64,000 nt of DNA from positions 2,542,001 to 2,606,000 of the forward strand of contig CBDEVO010000003.1 of the NCBI GenBank assembly GCA_965243615.1, read 5' to 3'. The position numbers were made by a program, and so were the translations under genes. Positions 55,506 to 64,000 of the stretch are shown piece after piece. The notes below the pieces were generated by a model. The model saw only the letters and a list, made by a program, of their open reading frames with translations. It was not told where the DNA came from and did not search any database. Each line of letters begins with the position of its first letter. The first letter of the stretch is position 1. The stretch comes from JAJEEA01 sp965243615. Its GTDB lineage: Bacteria; Acidobacteriota; Vicinamibacteria; Vicinamibacterales; UBA8438.

Positions 55506-56903
55506 ATGGGTTCCCCACGCCTGGCCTGGGTCGGGGCGTTCGTGATCGGCGGGCTCCTGCTGTTCGCGGTGGGCCTGTTCATGATCGGTGACCGCCGGCT
55601 GCTGTTCGCCGAGCGGTTCGAGATCGAGGCCGACTTCGGCAACGTCACCGGCATCGCCATCGGCACGGGGGTACGCCTCGCCGGCTTCGACGCGGGCGAG
55701 GTGCTCGGCATCGAGATTCCGCTGAACCCCGGCGAGCGCTTCCTCGTTCGCATGCGGGTGCGCGAGGACCTGCGGCCCCTGGTGCGCACCGACTCCGTGG
55801 CCGCGGTGCTGACGGACGGGTTGCTCGGGTCGGTGTTCATCCAGATCCGGTCGGGCAGCGCCGGGGCGCCCTCGGTCGAGGACGGCGACCGCATCCGCGG
55901 GGTCGACGCGGTCGAGATCGCCGATCTCATCGAGGAGGGCCGCCGCACCTTCACCACCGTGGCCGGAGAGTTCACCGGGCTGCGCGAGGAGATGGCCGAG
56001 GCCCTCGGCAACCTGGGCACCACCGTCGAGACGACCACGCAGCTCGTCACGAGGGTCGGCGCCGACATCGAGGCCATCACCGGCGCGAGCGCCCAGGTCA
56101 TGGAGGGCGCGCTGGCGGTGTTGGCCGAGACGCAGGCGCTCGTGGCCGGCCTGTCGGAGGGCGAGGGTACGGTGGGCCGGCTGCTCGAGGACGACGCGCT
56201 CTACGACGGGCTCGTCGGCACCGTGGCGGAGACCGAGGCCACGGTGCGGGCGGTCCGCCGGAGCGCCGAGCAGCTCGAGGGGGTGGCCGCCCGCCTCGGC
56301 GGCCCCGAGGGCGACGCAACGCGGCTGATGGCCGACGCGGGCGAGGCGGCGGCCCTCGCCCGGAACGCCATGGCGGACATCGCCGAGAACACCGAGGCGC
56401 TCAAGCGGAGCTGGCCCTTCAGCGGCTTCTTCGCCGACCGCGGCTTCTACAATCTCGACCAGCTCACGCGCGACGAGTACCGCGAGCTGCTCGGCGACGA
56501 CCGCTACACGCCGCTCCGCATCTGGGTCGAGGGAGACCTGCTGTTCGAGACCGACGCTACCGGGCGGCCCACCTTGGCCGAGAGCGCTGTCGCCCGGCTC
56601 GACGAAGCGATGGCGGGGCTGCTCGTCTATCCCCGCGACAGCCCCATCGTGGTCGAGGGCTACGCCGCCGGCGGGGGCGCCGGCCTGGAGTACCGGCAGT
56701 CGCAGGCGCGCGCCGACCTCGTGCGCTCGTACCTCGCGCGCGCCTACCGCCGGGCCGCGTCGCTGACCGGGGCCATGCCCATGGGGTCCGCGGCCGAGGG
56801 CAGCCCGAGCCGCGACGGGCGCTGGGACGGGGTGGCCCTGACGATGTTCGTCGAGACCGAGCGGCTGGGGGGCGAGAGGCCCGCGTCGGCGGTCACGCAG
56901 TGA
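55506..56903 (+). CDS. mlaD: MlaD-type MCE protein with C-terminal OmpA-like domain
   Basis: A 465-residue protein, far longer than usual for MlaD. GGGAGG is 6 bases before ATG 55506. A membrane anchor (LAWVGAFVIGGLLLFAVGLF) leads to the MCE domain (residues 35-125: FEIEADFGNVTGIAIGTGVR, LAGFDAGEVLGIEI, TDGLLGSVFIQIR). A long helical region (about 140-300) with GLREEMAEALGNLGTTVETT and EGTVGRLLEDDALYDGLVGT follows. The last 150 residues (LRIWVEGDLLFETDATGRPT, LAESAVARLDEAMAGLLVYP, IVVEGYAAG, EYRQSQARADLVRSYLARAY) resemble an OmpA-like peptidoglycan-binding fold. The protein should bridge lipids from the inner membrane and may also anchor to the cell wall. Confidence 0.88.
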   Translation: MGSPRLAWVGAFVIGGLLLFAVGLFMIGDRRLLFAERFEIEADFGNVTGIAIGTGVRLAGFDAGEVLGIEIPLNPGERFLVRMRVREDLRPLVRTDSVAAVLTDGLLGSVFIQIRSGSAGAPSVEDGDRIRGVDAVEIADLIEEGRRTFTTVAGEFTGLREEMAEALGNLGTTVETTTQLVTRVGADIEAITGASAQVMEGALAVLAETQALVAGLSEGEGTVGRLLEDDALYDGLVGTVAETEATVRAVRRSAEQLEGVAARLGGPEGDATRLMADAGEAAALARNAMADIAENTEALKRSWPFSGFFADRGFYNLDQLTRDEYRELLGDDRYTPLRIWVEGDLLFETDATGRPTLAESAVARLDEAMAGLLVYPRDSPIVVEGYAAGGGAGLEYRQSQARADLVRSYLARAYRRAASLTGAMPMGSAAEGSPSRDGRWDGVALTMFVETERLGGERPASAVTQ

Positions 56904-56971
56904 AGGCGGGGCGGTGCCACGCGCTGTATACTGGGCACGTCGGTGCTAACCTGGGCACGTCGAGGGGCAAC

Positions 56972-57556
56972 ATGTCGCAACCCGCATCGCTCCCGCTGCC
57001 GGCGACCCCCGCGGCCGGCCGGACCATGACCGCGGAGGAGTTGTTCCGCCTGCCCCACGACGGCTGGCGTTACGCGCTGTTCCGTGGAGAGCTGCAGAGG
57101 ATGACGCCCGCCGGTTTTCTCCACGGAACGGTCATCGTCAACGTCACCCTTCCGCTGGCCCACCACGTGAAGACCCACGAATTGGGCGCCGTCTGCGGCG
57201 CCGAGACGGGGTTCGTTCTGGCGCGGAACCCGGACACCGTTCTCGCCCCCGATGTTGCGTTCGTCCGACGCGAGCGGATTCCCGCGTCGGGTCCGCCTGC
57301 GGCTTTCTGGGAGGGCGCTCCGGATCTGGCGGTGGAGGTCACGTCGCCCGGGGACACCGGCCCGGAGGTGGCGGCGAAGGTGGCGTCGTGGCTCTCGGCC
57401 GGCACGCGCGCAGTCTGGGTCGTGGACCCGCGCCGAGGGTCGGTCACGATCCATGAGCCGGGCGCAACCCCCCGTCGCCTCGCGGTGCCGGAAATTCTGG
57501 ATGGCGCACCGCTGCTTCCCGCATTCCGCCTGCCGCTCGCCGACATTTTCGCGTAG
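56972..57556 (+). CDS. Uma2 family (DUF820) putative endonuclease, copy 3
   Basis: A 194-residue protein: MTAEELFRLPHDGWRYALFR, ELQRMTPAGFLHGTVIVNVT, PDTVLAPDVAFVRRERIP, APDLAVEVTSPGDTG and TRAVWVVDPRRGSVTIHEPG form the Uma2 core with its D and E/K residues. The start at 56972 avoids overlap with mlaD. CTGGGCACGTCG is repeated twice just upstream (56933-56962). Function is not assigned. Confidence 0.85.
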   Translation: MSQPASLPLPATPAAGRTMTAEELFRLPHDGWRYALFRGELQRMTPAGFLHGTVIVNVTLPLAHHVKTHELGAVCGAETGFVLARNPDTVLAPDVAFVRRERIPASGPPAAFWEGAPDLAVEVTSPGDTGPEVAAKVASWLSAGTRAVWVVDPRRGSVTIHEPGATPRRLAVPEILDGAPLLPAFRLPLADIFA

Positions 57557-57805
57557 GCATCGGTGCCTGCCAGCACAGCTCCGGTGGGTCGCGGTGTGAG
57601 CGGCCACGTACACCGCCCCCCCGGCGGCGGCCCCGCGCGCGTCGGCATCCAGTGGTCGCGGGTCGCCGCACCGTCGCCCGGACTCCTCGCGAACGACTTC
57701 CTCACGCGGCGCCTCGAACCCGCGAGCGTTGTGGAATGCTGAGGCGGGGAGCGCCGATTCGACCTTGACCGGGCGCTGCCCGGTGGGTATTTTCGCGACC
57801 GACAC

Positions 57806-58724
57806 ATGCCCCGCATCTTCGACAACATCGAGCAGCGCCTCCGGCCGGCTCTGGCCGAGACGATGGGCGTCGCCCACCGGGCCGACTTCTGCGTCGGGTA
57901 CTTCAATCTTCGAGGCTGGCGGTCGATCGACGCTCACGTGGACGGGTGGGCGGGCGGCCCCGGCCACTGCTGCCGCATCCTCGTCGGCATGCAACGGCTG
58001 CCGCACGAGGAGTTGCGGGCGGCCAGCACGCTGTCTCCACACCGGTTCGAGCTCGACAATCAGGCGGCATTGAGGCTCAAGAAGGGACTGGCCGAGCAGT
58101 TCCGCGAGCAACTGACCTTCGGCGCGCCGACGAATCAGGACGAGGCCGGACTGCGGAAGCTGGCGCGGCAGATCAGGGCAAGGAAGGTGGTGGTCAGGCT
58201 CTTTCTCAGGCATCCCCTCCACGCCAAGCTCTATCTGTTGTTCCGCTCGGACCTGATCAGCCCTACGGTGGCGTACCTGGGCAGCAGCAACCTCACCCAG
58301 TCCGGTCTGTCGCTTCAGGGCGAGCTCAACGTGGACGTGCTCGATCAAGACGCTTGCCAGAAGCTCGCCGCTTGGTTCGAGAACCGCTGGAACGACCGCT
58401 GGTGCGTCGACATCTCGGACGAGCTCGCGGCGATCATCGAGGAGAGCTGGGCGCGGGAGCGACTGATTCCGCCCCATCACATCTACGTCAAGATCGCCTA
58501 CCACCTGTCGCAGGAGGCGCGGGCCGGCCTTACCGAGTTCCGCATTCCGCGGGACTTCGGCAACCAGCTTCTCGACTTCCAGACGGCGGCCGTGAAGATC
58601 GCCGCGGACGCGGAGCAGCCCGAGCCGGAGGAGAACGCGTCGCTCAGAACCGAGGACGACTTTCGCCGGCGCGCCGGCGAAGTCTACGGGAGACATTTGG
58701 GAACGGATGACGGGGATCGAGAGC
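57806..58724 (+). pseudogene. N-terminal PLD-like domain of a helicase whose motor domains are deleted
   Basis: From ATG 57806 the protein has a phospholipase D-like nuclease domain: RADFCVGYFNLRGWRSIDAH, RLFLRHPLHAKLYLLFRSD (HxK motif) and AYLGSSNLTQSGL. It then reads FRIPRDFGNQLLDFQTAAVK, the point where relatives continue into a SNF2/DEAD motor (IAAxxL...GDVVGLGKT). Here the next residues are DAEQPEPEENASLRTEDDFR, which look like the family's C-terminal end, so the whole motor is missing. The open frame continues to 59254 across the next gene without sense. The protein, if made, cannot be a helicase. Confidence 0.65.
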
Positions 58725-59216
58725 ATGAAAAGGAAGACGGTCTACATCGAGACCACGGTCGTGTCGTACCTGACGGCTCGGCCGACAGGAGACTTGGTGG
58801 GAGCAGCGTGGCAGAAGGTCACGGCGGACTGGTGGAAGACACGGCGGCAGCGGTTCGAGCTGCGGGCATCGGACTTGACGGTCCGCGAGGCAGGACGGGG
58901 AGACCCGGAGGCGGCGGCGCGGCGGTTGGCGGTGTTGGCGGGCGTTGCGCTGGTGCCGGGCACGGAAGCGGCGGTGGGGTTGTCGAAGGCGCTGGTGCGG
59001 GGTGGGGCGGTACCCGAGCGGGCGGACAGCGACGCGCTGCATGTTGCGCTGGCGGCGGTGCACGGGCTGGACTATCTTCTGACGTGGAACTTTCGCCATC
59101 TGGACAACGCCGAGGCGAAGCCGATAATGCGGAGAGTTTGCGAGGCACGAGGATACGTGGTACCGGAGATCTGTACCCCGCAGGAATTGATGGGAGGGGA
59201 CGTCGATGGCGGATGA
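58725..59216 (+). CDS. PIN-domain toxin of the VapC type
   Basis: A 163-residue PIN protein from ATG 58725. VYIETTVVSYLTARPTGD replaces the usual D with E at the first acidic position, as in the subgroup whose members start YIETTVVS. Other acidic positions lie in RASDLTVREAGRGDPEAAA, RADSDALHVALAAVHGLDYL and LTWNFRHLDNAEAKPIMR. PIN toxins cut RNA, often tRNA. The last eleven bases overlap the partner gene at 59206. Confidence 0.8.
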   Translation: MKRKTVYIETTVVSYLTARPTGDLVGAAWQKVTADWWKTRRQRFELRASDLTVREAGRGDPEAAARRLAVLAGVALVPGTEAAVGLSKALVRGGAVPERADSDALHVALAAVHGLDYLLTWNFRHLDNAEAKPIMRRVCEARGYVVPEICTPQELMGGDVDGG

Positions 59217-59463
59217 GATTATCGAGGAAGTGTGGCGGATCAAGGACGAGATAGCGCGAGAGCACGGTTACGATCTGGACCGGCTGGGCGCGGACATCGT
59301 TCGGTTGGGGCGGGAGAGGTTGCAGCAGGAGCATGAGCGCGGGACGGCAAGCGGCGGAACGGGGGGAGACGGGTCGGCGGCGGGGTGCGGCGAGGCGGTG
59401 ACGTGGGTGGACGCGGAGTTCGGGTCGCGCCGGGGCGGTGGAGGAGATCGGTCGGGACGCTGA
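59206..59463 (+). CDS. Putative antitoxin partner of the PIN toxin
   Basis: An 85-residue protein starting ADEIIEEVWRIKDEIAREHG and YDLDRLGADIVRLGRERLQQ, the pattern of small proteins encoded right after this kind of PIN toxin. The C-terminal half is Gly- and Arg-rich low complexity. The overlap with the PIN gene supports co-translation. Its role as antitoxin is inferred from position. Confidence 0.6.
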   Translation: MADEIIEEVWRIKDEIAREHGYDLDRLGADIVRLGRERLQQEHERGTASGGTGGDGSAAGCGEAVTWVDAEFGSRRGGGGDRSGR

Positions 59464-60117
59464 TGGAGTCGGAGGGACGGAGGCGGTTGAATCCGGGCGC
59501 AGCGGAGTATCCCGCTGCGTTACGGCGCTGTTTCGGGGAGGGGCGGCCGGGGCCGGTGACAGCGTGGGGCAGGCTCAAGCTGCTGGACGGCGAACTGGTG
59601 GGGTTCTTCTGTTCGGTGCGGGCTCCCGGCGACTCGCTGCTCAAGACCTACGACCTGGCGCGGGCCCTGCAGCAGGAGCGTGACGCTGGTCGGCGGGTTC
59701 CAGTCGCCGATGGAGAAGGAGTTCCTGGATTTGCTGCTGCGGGGTGCGGCCGGAGCGGTGGTGTGCCCGGCGCGGGGGCTGGGCGTCATGCGGCTGCCTC
59801 GGGCGTGGCGGGCGCCGCTCGACGACGGCCGTCTGCTGGTGTTGTCGTTCTTCGACGAAGCGGTGCGCCGTCCTACGGCGGACATCGCGGCGAGGCGGAA
59901 TGCCTTCGTGGCGGCGCTGGCGGATCGGCTGCTCGTGGCGCACGCGGCCCCGGGCGGCAAGACGGAACGGTTGTGTCGGGACGCCTTGGCGGCCGGCAAG
60001 CCGGTGTTCACGCTGGAGTCGTCGGACAACGCCCGGCTGATAGCCCGGGGGGCGGTACCGGTGGCGGCGGACGACCCGACGGCCTGCCTGGACGATGGGG
60101 TCGGCGGGCCGGGGTGA
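59463..60117 (+). pseudogene. DprA/Smf-like protein with a frameshift
   Basis: The first frame starts at ATG 59463 (TGATG overlap with the previous stop) and runs LNPGAAEYPAALRRCFGEGR, GPVTAWGRLKLLDGELVGFF, CSVRAPGDSLLKTYDLARAL. At about 59675 the sense passes to the next frame, VTLVGGFQSPMEKEFLDLLL, VVCPARGLGVMRLPRAWRAP, LLVLSFFDEAVRRPTADIAA and RLCRDALAAGKPVFTLESSD. This is a single-domain member of the DNA-processing protein A family in its Rossmann part. A GTG at 59680 could start a short product (59680-60117), but the whole looks like a one-base frameshift. Confidence 0.65.
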
Positions 60118-60144
60118 ACATGGAGGCGGCGCGATAGGTCGCTC

Positions 60145-62344
60145 GTGCACCAAGCCATGGAGGTCGCCTTCGACCGGGAGTTCCTGCCGTCGCTCGGCCG
60201 GCTCGATCCCGGTGATAGCCAACGCGTGCTGAAGTCGGTCACCAGGTACCAGCAGGAGCCGGGGGCGCCGGGCCTCAACCTGAAGCAGCTCAAGGGGCGC
60301 CACGGCCGCCGCCGGCTGTGGTCCATCCGCGCCTCTCAGGAGCTGCGGGTACTGCTGGTCCGGGAGGGCGCGACGTCGGTACTGCTGCGGGCGGGACATC
60401 GCAAGGCCATCTACGACCTGGCCGAGTGCGTGGCGTTCGCGGCGCCGGTCTCCGGTCGCCCCGGTCTGATTCCGCTGCGGCCGGATGCGCTCGATCTCGA
60501 CGGGTCGGTGATCACCCCGGACCCCGCGCCGACGGCGCCGGCCGCGGACGGCGAACCATCGATCCTCGCGCACTGGAGCGACCGTGAGCTCGGCCGCGCG
60601 GGATTCGATGACGAGACCGTCCGCCGGCTGCGCCGGGCGACCTCGGACACGCTGCTCGACGTCTGGCCCGAACTCGCCGATGACGAGGCGTTGTTCGACA
60701 AGATATGGGCCTGTTCCGAGCAGTCACCCGAGGCCTGGTTCAACCCGCCTCTCATCGACGACCAGGAAGCGGAGCAGCGGCGCTTCCGCGACGCCATCTT
60801 GGAACGGGGCGCGCGGGCCGGCCTGTCGTCGCTGCTGGGTCCCGACGAGCTCGAACGCCTGCTGGCGGCGCCCATCGAGGAGTGGATGATCTTCCTCCAC
60901 CCCGATCAGCGCACGCTCGTGGACCGTCGCTTCGCAGGACCGGCGCGGGTGAGCGGGTCGGCCGGCACCGGCAAGACGGTGGTCGCGCTGCACCGGGCGG
61001 CGGCGCTGGCGAAGCGCTTCAGGGCCTCGTCCGCGCCGGCCGGGCCGCCGCCGGTGCTGTTCACTACCTTCATCAAGAACCTGCCGTCCGTGTTCGAGAA
61101 CCTCTACCGGCGCCTGCCGACCGTCGTGGACGGCGCCGTCGAGTTCATCAACGTCGACAAGCTGGCGGCGCGTTTCTGCGCCGAGTCGGCGGCGCCGCCG
61201 GCCCTCAACCCCCGACGCGGTCAAGGCCGCCTTCGATGACGCGTGGGCCGCCGTGGTGCTTCCGGGCACGCCGCTGCTCCGCGCGGGGCTGACGCGCGGT
61301 TACCTGCGCGAGGAGGTCACGGCGGTGTTGAAGGGGCGCGGCATCGACACGCTCGACGAGTATCGGCACGTGGAGCGGACCGGCCGCCGCACCGGCTTCA
61401 CGGCGGCGATGCGCGAGCAGACCTGGGCGTTGCGCGAGGCGTGGGGCGAGCGGCTCGAGGAGCGCGGCGTCGAGGACTTTCCCGACGTGGTGCGCCGTGC
61501 CCGCGACCTCGCCCGCGAACGATCGGAGCCCCGGTACGAGGCGGCCATCGTGGACGAGTCGCAGGACCTGACCCTCGTGGGCCTGCAGTTCATCCAGGCG
61601 CTGGTGAACGGTCGGGGATTCGACGGGCAGGACGGGCTCTTCCTGGTGGGCGACCACGCTCAGAAGATCTATCCCGGCGGGTTCACCCTGGTGCAGGCGG
61701 GCGTGGACGTCCGCGGCCGGAGCGCCGTGCTGCGGGTCAACTACCGCAATACCCGGCCGATTATCGACGCAGCCATGGCGTGTGCGGGTTCGGAACAGGT
61801 CGACGACGACGAGGGTGGTCGCCGCGCGCGCGCCGCCGCGGCTCACGACGCGTTGCGGCACGGGCCCAGACCGATGCTGGTGCGGGTCGCGGATGCGGCC
61901 GCCCAGGTCGCGTTCGTCGTCGACGAGGTGAGGCGGCTCACCGACGACAGCGGTGTCGGCGGGGGCGACATCGGGGTGTTCGCGCCCGACCGCAACCGCG
62001 TCCGGAACGCGCTCCAGGGGCTGCGGGCGGCGGGTCTTCGGTGTCAGTCGCTGAACCAGTTCGACGGTGTGTCCAACGACGCCGTCAAGGTCGATACCTT
62101 CCACCGCGCCAAGGGCCTCGAGTTCAAGGTGGTGTTCCTGCTGGGCGCCGCCGCCTTCCCCCGGCCGCGGGGCGCGCGCCAGACCGACGCCGAGTACGCC
62201 GAACAGCGCGCGATGCAGATCAGCCAGTTGTTCGTGGCCATGACGCGGGCGCGGGATCGGCTCTTCGTGCTCTGCAAGGACCGCCCCAGCGACGTACTCG
62301 CTGGTGCGCTCGCGCACTTCGAGGAGAGGGACGAGCGCCCCTGA
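60145..62344 (+). pseudogene. RelE/ParE-like domain fused to a UvrD-type helicase, split by a frameshift
   Basis: Starting at GTG 60145, residues 1-95 are a RelE/ParE-like fold (FDREFLPSLGRLDPGDSQRV, LKQLKGRHGRRRLWSIRASQ, LRAGHRKAIYDLAE). A UvrD/PcrA motor follows: Walker A SAGTGKTVVALHRAA, and in the second frame VDESQDLTLVGLQF (motif II), LVGDHAQKIYPGG, VNYRNTRPI, DTFHRAKGLEFKVVFL and FVAMTRARDRLFVL. The two halves (60145-61239 and 61253-62344) are joined at a run of five C (61208-61212), where one extra C shifts the frame; without it the reading is continuous. This is either a true frameshift mutation or an assembly error. Such toxin-like plus helicase proteins occur near toxin-antitoxin genes, as here. 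Confidence 0.75.
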
Positions 62345-62510
62345 CCTGGCCTCGGGGTCTGGGCGCGGTCGGAGTTGCGGTCGATCAGCCCCGGAAGGGG
62401 GAGCGGGGAGGGCGCCGAAGGAGGGCGAGCAACTGGGCAAGCGAGCTCCGGGCACCGGTGCAGGCGCGTCCCGGATTGCAGATGGGCTTGAGTTGTGTGA
62501 GACTGTGTAA

Positions 62511-62753
62511 ATGAAAAATATCACAGTCTCGATAGACGACGAGGTGCATCGGCGCGCGCGCATCAGGGCGGCGGAGCGCGGCACATCCGTGTCGGCGGCG
62601 GTCCGGGATTTCCTCGTCCGGTGGTCGGGAGAGGAGACCGAGTTCGACCGGCTCAAGCGCCTGCAGGACGAGACGCTGCGCGGCATCAGTGGGTTCAGCG
62701 CCGGAAACCGGCTACCGCGAGAGGAGATCTACCGCCGTGGCCGACTTCGTTGA
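62511..62753 (+). CDS. Ribbon-helix-helix antitoxin (VapB-like)
   Basis: An 80-residue CopG-type protein, ITVSIDDEVHRRARIRAAER, GTSVSAAVRDFLVRWSG, with a tail (EFDRLKRLQDETLRGISG) that should bind the toxin. The last 17 bases overlap the PIN toxin. An AT-rich stretch (TGTAAATGAAAAATATCACA) around the start differs from its surroundings and suggests the promoter. Confidence 0.85.
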   Translation: MKNITVSIDDEVHRRARIRAAERGTSVSAAVRDFLVRWSGEETEFDRLKRLQDETLRGISGFSAGNRLPREEIYRRGRLR

Positions 62754-63147
62754 CACCAACGTGCTCCTGTACGCAGCCAGCGACCTCGTCGAGGAGCGGG
62801 ACAAGCGGGCGACGGCGCGGGCGATCCTCGAGCGGGACGACCTCGTGGTGTCGGCCCAGGTGCTGCAGGAGTTCTACGTGCAGGTCACCCGCGCCACCAA
62901 GCCGGACCGTCTCGCCCACGAGGCGGCGGTGGCTCTGGTCGAATCGTGGCTGCGCTTCCGCGTGGTCGAGACGACGGTGTCGCTGGTCCAGCAGGCGATC
63001 GCGACCGCCGCGCGCTGGCGGATATCGTATTGGGACGCCGCGGTCGTCGAAGCCGCGCGAATCGGGCGTTGCCCCACGGTGCTGACCGAGGATCTGCAGT
63101 CGGGCATGAACTTCGCGGGCGTGACGGTTCGGAATCCGTTCGCGTGA
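62737..63147 (+). CDS. vapC: VapC-type PIN toxin
   Basis: A 136-residue PIN-domain RNase starting at GTG 62737. Acidic residues are in place: ADFVDTNVLLYAAS (first Asp), VVSAQVLQEFYVQ (Glu), RISYWDAAVVEAARIG (Asp) and CPTVLTEDLQSGM (last acidic). The cognate antitoxin is the overlapping upstream gene. Complete, so probably active against RNA when freed. Confidence 0.88.
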   Translation: MADFVDTNVLLYAASDLVEERDKRATARAILERDDLVVSAQVLQEFYVQVTRATKPDRLAHEAAVALVESWLRFRVVETTVSLVQQAIATAARWRISYWDAAVVEAARIGRCPTVLTEDLQSGMNFAGVTVRNPFA

Positions 63148-63350
63148 CGACCCGTGGTGAGAGCCCTGCGTTGCGCCGCGCCCGGAAGGCGCCGGCGAAT
63201 CGCGAGGCGCCCCGCCTGACAAGGCGCGCTTCCGTCGGCGCTTACGTGCCCGCGATACGCGTTGCCAAGTCGGCGACGATGGGGCACAATTGACCGGTCC
63301 AAGTGTGCCCGCGGGTGCGCAGCACGACCCGGACGGGAACGGGGAGAGGC

Positions 63351-64000
63351 ATGCGGCTACTGCGTGACGGCGGTCGGACGGGTCGCTGGCGGCGTCTCGG
63401 GATGTCCTCGATCGCTGGGGCCGTCTGCCTCGTCGCGGCGTCGGCCGCGGGCGCGGCGGCGCAGGATCCCACTGGCGCGGTGGACGCCGCCGACGTTCAA
63501 GCGATGCTCGACCGGTACTGCGTCGCCTGCCACAACGACCGGCTGCGCACGGCCGAGCTGAGCCTTGCCGGCGTCGACGCCGAGCATCCCGAGGCCGACC
63601 CCGAGCTCTGGGAGAAGGTCGTCGCGAAGCTGCGGGCCGCGTCGATGCCCCCGCCGGGGCGGCGGCGGCCCGACCCCGCGACCTACACCGCGGTGGCTGC
63701 CCACCTGGAAGGCGCGCTCGACGCGGCGTGGGCCGCCGACCCGTATCCGGGCCGCGGCAGCGCCGTGCACCGCATCAACCGGACCGAGTACGCCAACGCC
63801 GTCCGCGACCTCTTCGCCCTCGACGTCGACGTCTCCTCGCTGCTGCCGGGCGACGAGACGGCCGACGGCAGCTTCGACAACTTCGCCGACGTCCTCACCA
63901 TCTCGCGCGCCCACCTCGAGCGGTACCTCTCGGTGGCCCGGCAGGTGACCCGCCTCGCGGTGGGGCTGCCGCCCCCGGCGGCCGGGTTCGACACGTTCGA
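63351..64000 (+). CDS. DUF1587/DUF1592-type haem c protein (3' partial)
   Basis: The frame starts at ATG 63351, with GGGGAGAGG just upstream, and runs off the right edge after 216 codons. A signal peptide (SSIAGAVCLVAASAAGAAAQ) is followed by VQAMLDRYCVACHNDRLRTA, a CxxCH haem c motif, then SLAGVDAEHPEADPELWEKV, VVAKLRAASMPPPGRRRPD, and the DUF1587-like RINRTEYANAVRDLFALDVD with LLPGDETADGSFDNFADVLT. The full protein would be about 800 residues. These proteins are frequent in Planctomycetota and Acidobacteriota; the function is unknown, perhaps extracellular oxidation. Confidence 0.85.
   Translation, partial: MRLLRDGGRTGRWRRLGMSSIAGAVCLVAASAAGAAAQDPTGAVDAADVQAMLDRYCVACHNDRLRTAELSLAGVDAEHPEADPELWEKVVAKLRAASMPPPGRRRPDPATYTAVAAHLEGALDAAWAADPYPGRGSAVHRINRTEYANAVRDLFALDVDVSSLLPGDETADGSFDNFADVLTISRAHLERYLSVARQVTRLAVGLPPPAAGFDTF

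Noticed and set aside
57806..59254. Reading the PLD-domain frame to its stop at 59254 as one long protein
   Set aside because: After about 58724 it runs through the PIN gene in another frame and turns into Gly/Arg-rich low-complexity sequence.

Overview
The window is a high-GC (roughly 70%) bacterial chromosome segment. Several traits point to an uncultured member of the Acidobacteriota, probably class Vicinamibacteria: large MacB/FtsX-type permeases of the acidobacterial 'ADOP' kind (one intact, one decayed), three PQQ-dependent dehydrogenases, a DUF1587/DUF1592-type cytochrome protein, repeated secreted proteins with a HPDLQGVW-like start, Uma2 nucleases and many toxin-antitoxin genes. This assignment is an inference from gene content; there is no rRNA in the window to prove it. 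No tRNA, rRNA or CRISPR array was seen.

Layout. 1-8.6 kb: a left-truncated SNF2 helicase fused to an Mrr-like nuclease, PQQ dehydrogenase 1 with a Uma2 gene, a secreted DLQGVW-family protein, and a hipBA toxin-antitoxin pair with a decayed gene behind it and an AT-rich flank in front. 8.6-25.5 kb: a membrane-anchored SpoIIE-type phosphatase, a MerC-like metal protein with a Fur-like box and a Fur C-terminal scrap, PQQ dehydrogenase 2, a heme A synthase-like protein, an SLC13 anion transporter, an OsmC-like protein, NHL propeller and cyclase-family enzymes, a blue-copper lipoprotein, a mono-heme protein and a sodium/solute symporter. 25.5-40 kb: PepD dipeptidase, a ferrous-iron uptake locus (FeoA-FeoB fusion plus FeoB-associated Cys-rich peptide, with its own operator-like dyad), 1-pyrroline-5-carboxylate dehydrogenase, a second NHL protein, a beta-helix protein, a lipoprotein amidohydrolase and the second DLQGVW protein. 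40-49 kb: a rubble zone with a decayed ADOP permease, four copies of a hairpin-bearing intergenic repeat, an AhpD-like gene interrupted by an in-frame TGA exactly at the second catalytic cysteine (candidate selenoprotein), an orphan Phd antitoxin coupled to an intact ADOP permease, and higBA.

47.5-57.5 kb: PQQ dehydrogenase 3 plus the third DLQGVW protein, then a tightly packed operon of a circularly permuted ATP-grasp protein, an alpha-E protein, a BON/beta-barrel protein and mlaE-mlaF-mlaD; the MlaD carries an OmpA-like C-terminal domain. 57.8-63.1 kb: a defence/toxin-antitoxin island with a deleted PLD-helicase, a PIN toxin with partner, a frameshifted DprA-like gene, a frameshifted RelE-UvrD fusion and vapBC. 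The right edge cuts a DUF1587/DUF1592-type haem protein.

Together the genes suggest an aerobic heterotroph with periplasmic quinoprotein oxidation feeding an electron-transport chain, amino-acid and peptide catabolism, iron uptake, phospholipid trafficking to the outer membrane, and a heavily eroded accessory genome. The most interesting single item is the candidate Sec-containing AhpD-like peroxidase (43199-43774, minus strand).
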